The translations under genes and the position numbers were made by a program. The notes under the pieces were generated by a model. The model was not told the DNA's origin. It ran no database searches and saw only the letters and a program-made list of their open reading frames with translations. A stretch of DNA of 64,000 bases, taken from NCBI RefSeq assembly GCF_900102945.1, contig NZ_FNGI01000002.1:341393-405392 (forward strand). The letters run 5' to 3'. Positions 42,450-49,278 of the stretch are shown here, piece after piece. The number at the start of each line of letters is the position of its first letter. The first letter of the stretch is position 1. Origin of the DNA: Modicisalibacter muralis. GTDB lineage: Bacteria > Pseudomonadota > Gammaproteobacteria > Pseudomonadales > Halomonadaceae.

Positions 42450-44180
42450 TCAGCCTCGAACGATCACATTCTGGGCCGCCAGCGGCTCGCGGAAGTCCTT
42501 CAAGAGCCCCAGCACCGGATTGGGTGCGGCCTGGCCGAGCCCGCAGATCGAGGCATCCATCATCACCTGCGACAGCCGCGACAGCTCGGCGGCGTCCCAT
42601 TCGTCGCGTTCGAGCAGCGCCAGCATCTTCTCGGTGCCGACCCGGCACGGCGTGCATTGGCCGCACGATTCGTCGGCGAAGAACGCCAGCAGATTGCTGG
42701 CCACGGCTCTGAGATCGTCCTGGTCCGAAACCACCATCACCGCCGCCGAGCCGATGAAACAGCCATGCGCCTGCAGTGTGTCGAAGTCTAGCGGGATATC
42801 GGCCTTCGCGGCGGGCAATATGCCACCCGAGGCACCACCGGGCAGGTAGGCAAGCAGCTGATGCCCCTCGGCCATGCCGCCGCAGTATTCGTCGATCAGC
42901 TCGGCGAGGGTGATGCCGGCCGGGGCCAGATGTACGCCGGGGTGCTTGACGCGCCCGGAGACCGAGAAGCTGCGCAACCCCTTGCGCTCATGCCGGCCGT
43001 GGCTGGCAAACCACTCGGCGCCGCGCTCCCAGATCAGCGGAATCCAGTAGACCGTCTCGACGTTGTTGACCAGCGTCGGGCGGTCGAACAGCCCAACCTG
43101 GGCGACGTATGGCGGGCGGTGGCGCGGCTTGCCGGGCTTGCCCTCCAGCGACTCGATCAGCGCCGACTCCTCGCCGCAGATATAGGCGCCGGCGCCACGC
43201 CGCATGACGATATATCCTGGCTCGACCAGCCCGGCGGCCTCCAGTTCGTCGATCGCCTCGTGCAATACCCGATGCAGTTCGGGGTACTCATCGCGCAGGT
43301 AGATGTACAGCGCCTCGGCCTCGACCGCCCAGGCGCTGATCAGCGCGCCTTCGAGGAAGCGATGCGGCGCGCGCTCCAGGTAATAGCGGTCCTTGAAGGT
43401 GCCCGGCTCGCCCTCGTCGGCATTGATCACGCAGTAGCGTGGGCCCGGCTCGGCACGCACGAAACCCCATTTCTTGAAGGTCGGGAAACCCGCTCCACCC
43501 AGGCCGCGCAAGCCGGCCTGTTCGAGCATCCCGGTCAGCGTCTCATAGCTGACCTCGCCGGCCCGGCACGCCGTCAGCAACGCAAAACCGCCATCGGCGC
43601 GGTAATCGGCCAGGCGCTGCCAGGCGACCGGCTCGGCGTGCCACTCGCCGCTGGTAAGCGCGTCAGCCACGGCGCTCGCCGTCGCATGGCCCAGATGACG
43701 ATGCTGCCCCACCGATGACAGCTCGACGACCGGGGCTATTTCGCAGCGGCCCATGCACGGCGCGCGAATCACCCTTACCGCGGTGGGGTCGGCGCCGCTT
43801 TCGAGCTCGCGTTGCAGGGCCTCGGCGCCGGCCAACTGACACGACAGCGAATCGCACACGCGAATCGTCGTCGCCGGCGGCGGGGTCTGGTCGTCGTGGA
43901 CGACATCGAAATGCGCATAGAAGGTCGCGGTCTCGTAGACCGTGGCCATCGGCAGATTCATGAACGCGGCCAGCGCGCGCAGATGACGCAGAGAGAGATG
44001 CCCATGGGCATCTTGAATGCGATGCAGGTGTTCGATCAGCAGATCGCGGCGGCGCGGGTCGGGAACGATAGCGTCGACCAGCAACGCTTCGATCTCGGCG
44101 AGTGCCGCCGGGTCCAGTTCGCGACCGCGGGGCTTGCCGCGGGCGCCACGACGTGCAGGCTTCACGGTGGTCACAGTCAT
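42450..44180 (-). CDS. Formate dehydrogenase diaphorase subunit, fused FdsG-FdsB (NuoE-NuoF type)
   Basis: A 576-residue fusion. Residues about 1-160 are a NuoE/FdsG thioredoxin-like 2Fe-2S domain (VCDSLSCQLAGA and APCMGRCEIAPVV contain the four Cys). The rest is a NuoF/FdsB flavoprotein, with the FMN/NAD site GLRGLGGAGFPTFKKW, NADEGEPGTFKDR, GAGAYICGEESALIESLEG, and the 4Fe-4S motif SCGQCTPCRVGTEKM. It passes electrons from formate to NAD+. In many bacteria FdsG and FdsB are separate genes; fused forms exist in methylotrophs. I chose the ATG at 44180 (MTVTTVKPAR). First gene of the formate dehydrogenase operon. Confidence 0.93.
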   Translation of the reverse strand: MTVTTVKPARRGARGKPRGRELDPAALAEIEALLVDAIVPDPRRRDLLIEHLHRIQDAHGHLSLRHLRALAAFMNLPMATVYETATFYAHFDVVHDDQTPPPATTIRVCDSLSCQLAGAEALQRELESGADPTAVRVIRAPCMGRCEIAPVVELSSVGQHRHLGHATASAVADALTSGEWHAEPVAWQRLADYRADGGFALLTACRAGEVSYETLTGMLEQAGLRGLGGAGFPTFKKWGFVRAEPGPRYCVINADEGEPGTFKDRYYLERAPHRFLEGALISAWAVEAEALYIYLRDEYPELHRVLHEAIDELEAAGLVEPGYIVMRRGAGAYICGEESALIESLEGKPGKPRHRPPYVAQVGLFDRPTLVNNVETVYWIPLIWERGAEWFASHGRHERKGLRSFSVSGRVKHPGVHLAPAGITLAELIDEYCGGMAEGHQLLAYLPGGASGGILPAAKADIPLDFDTLQAHGCFIGSAAVMVVSDQDDLRAVASNLLAFFADESCGQCTPCRVGTEKMLALLERDEWDAAELSRLSQVMMDASICGLGQAAPNPVLGLLKDFREPLAAQNVIVRG

Positions 44181-44294
44181 GGTCTGGCGCTCGTTGTTAT
44201 CGATATGAGTCGATGTTCGCACCACACCCTTGAGCGGGCAATGGTGATCGTCAAATGACCGCTGGGCGATATGCCGGTGTCGCTGTGAGCAAAC

Positions 44295-44336
44295 TCGACC
44301 ATGCCATGCCCATCTTCGACCTTGCCATGCTCATCG
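44295..44336. repeat. 21-bp tandem direct repeat in the formate dehydrogenase/BCCT promoter region
   Basis: Two abutting 21-mers share TCGACCWTGCCATGCYCATC (44295-44315 and 44316-44336; 18 of 21 bases identical). They are in the middle of the 292-bp gap between the divergent formate dehydrogenase operon and the BCCT gene. A 21-bp direct repeat is the geometry used by AraC-family activators, which in related bacteria (GbdR) control betaine genes. The identity of the binder is inference. The rest of the gap shows nothing I can name. Confidence 0.5.
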
Positions 44337-44472
44337 GCGTCGACTCGCGCCGACGCGCATGACGAGGTCGGTTTCAAACAACTATCGCGTCACGACTGCC
44401 CTAAGAATGCGCTAGCCGTAGTGCCCTTTCGAGGGATGTACGTCAGATAGACAACAACAACGAGGGCAAACC

Positions 44473-46041
44473 ATGAGCCAAGACGAAGTGCCTGTTCTGA
44501 AACTCGGTCAGGACAACAAGCAGGTCATGGGGCTGGATTTCCATAGCCCCGTCTTCCCACTTTCCGCCGTTGCCATCCTGCTGTTCATCATTTACGCATT
44601 GGTCTACCCCGACGCTGCCAACGCTCAGTTGGGCCTGGCCAAGAACTGGTCCATCGAACATTTCGACTGGCTGTTCATGATCGCCGGCAATGTCTTCGTA
44701 GTGTTCTGTATCGCGCTGATCCTGTTGCCTGTGGGGCGTATTCGCTTGGGTGGCGACGAAGCCAAGCCGGAATTTTCACGCATGTCATGGTTCGCCATGC
44801 TGTTTGCCGCCGGCATGGGTATCGGCCTGATGTTCTGGAGTGTGGCCGAGCCGGTGGCTTACTACACCGACTGGTACGGCACACCGCTGAACGTCGCCGC
44901 CGGTACACCGGAAGCCGCCAGTGCGGCAATGGGCGCAACGATGTTCCATTGGGGTTTGCACCCTTGGGCGATCTACGCCGTGGTGGCACTGTCACTGGCG
45001 TTCTTCGCCTATAACAAGGGTCTACCGCTGACGCTGCGCTCGGCGTTCTATCCGCTGCTGGGCGAACGTACGCGTGGCTGGCCCGGTCATATCGTCGATA
45101 TCCTCGCGGTGCTATCGACCATCTTCGGCCTGGCGACTTCGCTGGGATTCGGCGCCACTCAGGCCGCCGGCGGACTGAACTATCTGTTCGACGTTCCCAA
45201 CACCATCGGCACGCAGCTAGCGATCATCGTCGCGGTCACTGCCGTCGCACTGTTCTCGGTATGGCGCGGTATCGATGGTGGCGTGAAGCTGTTTTCCAAC
45301 ATCAATATGGTGATTGCCGCAGCGCTCTTGTTGTTCGTCATCGCCGCTGGCCCCACGTTGTTGATCGTTACCGGCATCGGATCCACCGCGATGGATTACC
45401 TGGGCAATCTGCTGCCACTATCCAACTGGGTCGGCCGCGATGACACTACCTGGTATCACGGCTGGACGATCTTCTATTGGGCCTGGTGGATTTCCTGGTC
45501 ACCGTTCGTCGGCATGTTCATCGCCCGCGTTTCGCGCGGTCGTACGGTGCGCGAATTCCTGATCGCCGTGCTGTTGGTACCGACTCTGGTCACCCTGGTA
45601 TGGATGAGCGCCTTCGGCGGCATCGCACTGCATCAGGCCACCAATGGCGTGGGTGAGTTGGCGAATGGCATCAGCGATGTCTCGCTGGCGATGTTCCACA
45701 TGCTCGAGCATCTGCCGCTGACCGGCCTGACCTCGACGCTGGCGATCATCCTGGTGCTGGTGTTCTTCATCACTTCGTCGGATTCCGGCTCACTGGTGAT
45801 CGACAACATCACCGCTGGCGGCAAGACCGATGCCCCACGCAGCCAACGGGTATTCTGGGCCACGCTAGAGGGCGTAATCGCCGGCGTGCTGCTTTATGGC
45901 GGCGGCAGCGAGGCACTGAGTGCACTGCAAGCCGGTGCGGTGGCGACCGGCCTGCCCTTCACGCTCGTCCTGCTGGTCATGTGCTTCAGCCTCTACAAGG
46001 GCCTGCATGAGGAGCAACGACTCAAGGTCGCGCTTCAGTAA
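44473..46041 (+). CDS. BCCT-family betaine/choline/carnitine transporter
   Basis: A 522-residue secondary transporter with about twelve membrane segments. The family signature GMGIGLMFWSVAEPV (about residues 114-128), the glycine-rich first core helix and the Trp-rich segment YWAWWISWSPFVGMFIARVS (about 335-354) that forms the trimethylammonium-binding box are all present. The short C-terminal tail suggests a transporter feeding metabolism or a simple uptake system rather than one with a long osmosensory domain. It is divergent from the formate dehydrogenase operon and lies between the gbc and dgc loci, so glycine betaine or a related methylammonium compound is the likely substrate. Confidence 0.93.
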   Translation: MSQDEVPVLKLGQDNKQVMGLDFHSPVFPLSAVAILLFIIYALVYPDAANAQLGLAKNWSIEHFDWLFMIAGNVFVVFCIALILLPVGRIRLGGDEAKPEFSRMSWFAMLFAAGMGIGLMFWSVAEPVAYYTDWYGTPLNVAAGTPEAASAAMGATMFHWGLHPWAIYAVVALSLAFFAYNKGLPLTLRSAFYPLLGERTRGWPGHIVDILAVLSTIFGLATSLGFGATQAAGGLNYLFDVPNTIGTQLAIIVAVTAVALFSVWRGIDGGVKLFSNINMVIAAALLLFVIAAGPTLLIVTGIGSTAMDYLGNLLPLSNWVGRDDTTWYHGWTIFYWAWWISWSPFVGMFIARVSRGRTVREFLIAVLLVPTLVTLVWMSAFGGIALHQATNGVGELANGISDVSLAMFHMLEHLPLTGLTSTLAIILVLVFFITSSDSGSLVIDNITAGGKTDAPRSQRVFWATLEGVIAGVLLYGGGSEALSALQAGAVATGLPFTLVLLVMCFSLYKGLHEEQRLKVALQ

Positions 46042-46066
46042 AACTAATTAGTGTCGCAAAGAAAAA

Positions 46067-46091
46067 GGGTCGCCAATTTGGCGACCCTTTT
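46067..46091. terminator. Bidirectional intrinsic terminator
   Basis: GGGTCGCC and GGCGACCC form a perfect 8-bp stem, extendable to 10, around AATTT, preceded by an A5 run and followed by TTTTT. It sits 25 bp after the BCCT stop and 27 bp from the end of the convergent DUF4168 gene, so it can end both transcripts. Confidence 0.92.
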
Positions 46092-46118
46092 TACTGGTTA
46101 CTGGCGAATCAAAACGGC

Positions 46119-46508
46119 TTACGAACCATTCTGGGCCATGGACTGCACACGCTTCATCAGTTCGGGATCCTGCTGGATCGCCTGACCGATGGCGTTAAAG
46201 GTTTCTACATCCAGGCCACTCTCTTCAACCACGGCGACCATCTTCTCGTTGGCCTCCATGCGAATCTCCTGCTGCGCGGCCTGATCCTGCGCACCTTGCA
46301 AACGTTCGGTGTAATCCTGGGAAATTACTGCGATCTCCTGGGAAGCATCGGCAAACTGCTGTAACTGCTCATCGGAAAAATCCTGAGCGGTGGCAGTCGC
46401 TGCTTGCGCCTGCTGCTGGGTGGCGCCCTCTTGTTGCGCCATGGCCGGCGCCGAGATCAAACCCGCAGTCAATAAAGCGGCGGAAAACAGGGCAGTCATC
46501 CTTTGCAT
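46119..46508 (-). CDS. DUF4168-domain secreted protein
   Basis: A 129-residue protein with a clear Sec signal peptide ending APAMA-QQEGAT, followed by a Gln/Ala-rich linker. The helical DUF4168 region reads FSDEQLQQFADASQEIAVIS, later GLDVETFNAIGQAIQQDPEL. Such small periplasmic proteins are common in halophilic and marine proteobacteria; their function is unknown. It is a single gene with an AT-rich 149-bp upstream region, ending at the shared terminator with BCCT. Confidence 0.85.
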   Translation of the reverse strand: MQRMTALFSAALLTAGLISAPAMAQQEGATQQQAQAATATAQDFSDEQLQQFADASQEIAVISQDYTERLQGAQDQAAQQEIRMEANEKMVAVVEESGLDVETFNAIGQAIQQDPELMKRVQSMAQNGS

Positions 46509-46657
46509 GCAAAAATCTCCAACTAGCTGCTTGTGTGTTCTGTTCTGACGGCCATCCGCACAGGTGGTTCAATTTTTCTTGTAATGAGTAAGAAACAAGA
46601 AGTTTCTGTGTCGTTACGTTCGTCTTCGTAAAGCGACGCCTGGATAGCCGCCTAGCG

Positions 46658-47992
46658 TCAATCGTCCTGGCCGAGCCAGTCGACTATAGCATTGATCCCC
46701 AGGATGAGAGGCGTTATCGCCGGCTGATCGAGAGCCGCAAGCTGGGTTTGCAGCACGGCCCCACCGTCGAAATCGACGTAGGCCAGACGCGCCGTGAGTT
46801 GGCAGGGATCGCAACCGAAGGCACTGCCCGGCAGCAAGGCGACGCCAACCTCATCGAGCAGGCGTGCGGTCAACCCGGCACTGGTGGTGACGCCGCGTGC
46901 CGCCAGGCGCTCCCGATGGGCCTCGAAATCGGGAAACAGGTAGAAGCCACCATCCGGCGCGTGCACCCGCACATCCGCCGCTTCGAGCCGTGCCGCGCTC
47001 CATTGACCCAATTCACCGAGCACATCGCGTTGGCGTTGCACATAACTCTCGAGCGACGCACCACGGGTATAGGCGACGATGGCCGCGCGCTGTATGGGAC
47101 TCGCAACGCTCGACCAGGTCTCCGACGCCACGCCGAGAATCCGTGCAAACAGCTCGCCACCCAGCGCCGCGGGCACATGCATGACGCCCAGTCGCCAACC
47201 GCCGGCGCCGCACCACTTGGAAAGTCCACTCGTGGTCACCGTGCCCTCCGGGTAGTCGCGGGCGAAGGCGCGATGTTCACCGCGATGGTGCAGCATGCCG
47301 TAGATCTCGTCGGACAGTACCAGCACGCCATGTCGCCGCGCCACCTCGGCCAGGGCCTGCTGGGTGCCGATATCCGGCGATAACCCGGTGGGGTTGCCCG
47401 GCGCATTGAGTATCAGCACCTTGAGCCGCTCAGGCTCGGCCCGGCAGTGCACGTCGAGTTGCTCGGGGGTGATCTGCCAACGGCTCTCGAAGGAGGCAGC
47501 AAGGCATACCGCCCGTTGGCCGGCCATGCGCGCCTGCGGCGCATAGGAGACCCACGACGGCGCCGGTATCAGAATATCGGCCTCGGGCAGCGACTTCATC
47601 AGTGCGAACAACAACAGCTTGCTGCCCGGCCCTACCACGATACGTTCGGTGTCCCACCGAACCTGATCGATATCGCTATGGAAGTCGGCGACTTGCGCGC
47701 GCAGCGCCGGCAAGCCCTGTACCGGCAAATAGGCCTTGTCGGCGGCGTGACGCGCCAGCGCCTCGACGGCCGGGTCGAAGACCGGAAACGGCGATTGGCC
47801 GAAGCCGAACTTGAAGATGCGCCGCCCGCCCGCTTCGAGCAGGCGCGACTGCTCGTTGATCAGCAGCGTATCGGATGAGTGCGTCGCGCCGCCGGCGGTG
47901 GCATAGCCGCTATCGAGACGGGTTGCGACATTAACGTCCGGAACCGGAAAAGAGGGTTCGAGGGTATCGGCGGAATCAGCGCTATAGGTCAT
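46658..47992 (-). CDS. Class I/II PLP-dependent aminotransferase
   Basis: A 444-residue fold-type I enzyme. It shows FGFGQSPFPVFDPAVEALA near residue 68, LNAPGNPTGLSPD (about 205-217), the pocket Asp in VLVLSDEIYGMLHH (about 235-248) and the PLP lysine in TTSGLSKWCGAGGWRLGVMH (about 265-284). A late Arg in TARLAYVDFDGG would bind the substrate carboxylate. It resembles aspartate/aromatic-type aminotransferases but the amino donor cannot be told. I chose the ATG at 47992 with AGGAGG upstream. It lies downstream of an RpiR regulator on the same strand, with a dispersed repeat between them. Confidence 0.88.
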   Translation of the reverse strand: MTYSADSADTLEPSFPVPDVNVATRLDSGYATAGGATHSSDTLLINEQSRLLEAGGRRIFKFGFGQSPFPVFDPAVEALARHAADKAYLPVQGLPALRAQVADFHSDIDQVRWDTERIVVGPGSKLLLFALMKSLPEADILIPAPSWVSYAPQARMAGQRAVCLAASFESRWQITPEQLDVHCRAEPERLKVLILNAPGNPTGLSPDIGTQQALAEVARRHGVLVLSDEIYGMLHHRGEHRAFARDYPEGTVTTSGLSKWCGAGGWRLGVMHVPAALGGELFARILGVASETWSSVASPIQRAAIVAYTRGASLESYVQRQRDVLGELGQWSAARLEAADVRVHAPDGGFYLFPDFEAHRERLAARGVTTSAGLTARLLDEVGVALLPGSAFGCDPCQLTARLAYVDFDGGAVLQTQLAALDQPAITPLILGINAIVDWLGQDD

Positions 47993-48013
47993 GGTTGCCT
48001 CCTTGAGGCATGA

Positions 48014-48152
48014 GGAACCACTGTATAAATGCCTGCACGGACGAATTACTGCGTTGCGCGGTACTCGAAGACTCACCTAACTTTATGTTATGTCTCGTAT
48101 TCTGTGTTCCGTGCGTCTTGTCCTTCATTCCGTTCGGCGATTTCTTCAGTTA
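48014..48152 (-). repeat. MITE-like dispersed repeat, copy B (inverted)
   Basis: Reading the minus strand, this copy runs CTGAAGAAATCGCCGAACGG, then a core with CGCACGGAACACAGAATACG and AGACATAACATAAAGTTAGG, and ends GCAGGCATTTATACAGTGG. It is closely similar to copy C at 54417-54555 across its whole length and to copy A less so. It fills the gap between the RpiR gene and the downstream aminotransferase, so it is transcribed in their common message if one exists. Fold-back pairing of its two ends is likely in RNA. Confidence 0.78.
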
Positions 48153-48178
48153 TTCCATGAGTCGGGAAGTCGGTCGCG

Positions 48179-49093
48179 TCATTCGATATTCAGGCGTGCA
48201 ATCAGCGCCTCGCGGCGGCGGATGCTGGCAATCGCCGTGCTACCCAATTCACGGGCAACGCGCGACAGCAACAGCTCCACCAGCAGGAACAGACTGCTCA
48301 TCGGGTTGAAGAAGAAAGGCCCCTCGGCCGGGGCGATCAGTGGTCGCTCGGACAGGCTCGCCAATTGCGATTGCGGATGATTGGTCAACGCTACCAGGCC
48401 GGCGCCCTGCTCTACCGCCAGCCGGCAGTAATCGACGCTGGTGCGGGTCTCGGGACGAAAGGCGATGCCGATCACTAGATCCTCGCTACCCAGATGCAGT
48501 GCGCGTTCGGCACTTGCCCCATCCTGCGGTGAGATCAGCTCCACCTCGCTACGTAAATAGCCGAGGTAATAGGCGAGATAATGCGCGGCGCCGAAACTGG
48601 CCCGCAGCCCCACCACATGGATGCGCCGGGCGGCGACGATGGTAGCGACGGCCCGCGTCAGGGCCTTAACATCGAGCCCCTCCACCGCAGCGGACAGATT
48701 GGCCATCTCCTGCTGCCACAGCGCGCGATCCTGATGGATATGCGGCGCGGCCTCCGGCGTCTCGCCAAAATCCAGCAACCGCTCGGCGCGCGTGGAGTAG
48801 AAGGCATTGCCGGTCAGTCCCTCGCGAAACATGGCCTGAAATGTCTTGAAACCGGAAAAACCCAGCGCCCGCGACAGACGGGTCAGGCTCGAGGGGTTCA
48901 CACCGTGTTGCTCCCCCAGCCGGGAGATGTTCGACAATCCAACCGCTTCCGGCATCGCCAGCAAGGCATCGAGCAGCGCCAGCGCCTTGGACGACAGTTG
49001 TGGCGCACCGTCCTCGCCACGTCGAATATGCGTGGCGAGCGCCTGAAGCTCGGCAAAGCTGGTCGGGGGAATCGCAGGATTGGTGACGGACAT
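48179..49093 (-). CDS. RpiR/MurR-family transcriptional regulator (HTH-SIS)
   Basis: A 304-residue regulator. The N-terminal RpiR helix-turn-helix includes LSNISRLGEQHGVNPSSLTR then LSRALGFSGFKTFQAMFREG (about residues 58-95). The C-terminal SIS domain has RIHVVGLRASFGAAHYLAYY, DLVIGIAFRPETRTSVDYC and GAGLVALTNHPQSQLASLSE (about 145-240). SIS domains bind phosphosugars or other small ligands. ATG at 49093, with AAAGGAGG upstream; the ATG six codons earlier is less well placed. A perfect 16-bp palindrome lies 68 bp upstream. Neighbours suggest it controls the aminotransferase and perhaps the TRAP transporter. Confidence 0.92.
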   Translation of the reverse strand: MSVTNPAIPPTSFAELQALATHIRRGEDGAPQLSSKALALLDALLAMPEAVGLSNISRLGEQHGVNPSSLTRLSRALGFSGFKTFQAMFREGLTGNAFYSTRAERLLDFGETPEAAPHIHQDRALWQQEMANLSAAVEGLDVKALTRAVATIVAARRIHVVGLRASFGAAHYLAYYLGYLRSEVELISPQDGASAERALHLGSEDLVIGIAFRPETRTSVDYCRLAVEQGAGLVALTNHPQSQLASLSERPLIAPAEGPFFFNPMSSLFLLVELLLSRVARELGSTAIASIRRREALIARLNIE

Positions 49094-49160
49094 CGAGGCC
49101 TCCTTTGACACAGCCCGTTTGAAGCATGCCTTTACACTCTAGCCGAGGCCTTCCCTTGAT

Positions 49161-49176
49161 TGCAAATTAATTTGCA
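49161..49176. promoter_or_regulatory. Perfect palindrome upstream of the RpiR gene
   Basis: TGCAAATTAATTTGCA is a perfect 16-bp palindrome in the short promoter region of the RpiR gene. A further half-site, ATTTGCAT, follows at about 49189. Related half-sites occur upstream of the TRAP solute-binding gene (AAATTTGCATC at 53098-53108 and GTGCAAATTGG at 53286-53296). This suggests one regulator, most simply this RpiR protein, binds both regions. Confidence 0.6.
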
Positions 49177-49217
49177 TAAATGGCTTTATATTTGCATTTT
49201 CGCCTTCCATGCCCCAA

Positions 49218-49251
49218 ACCACGACACCCGGCCTAAGCCGGGTGTCGTGGT
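49218..49251 (-). terminator. Strong hairpin after the TRAP permease gene
   Basis: ACCACGACACCCGGC and GCCGGGTGTCGTGGT form a perfect 15-bp stem with the 4-nt loop CTAA, 28 bp after the TRAP permease stop. On the minus strand it is followed by TTTGGGG, so the T-run is short, but the stem strength and position between the TRAP genes and the RpiR promoter support termination. Confidence 0.7.
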
Positions 49252-49278
49252 AATCGTGTGTCTAATTCGTGTATTGAC

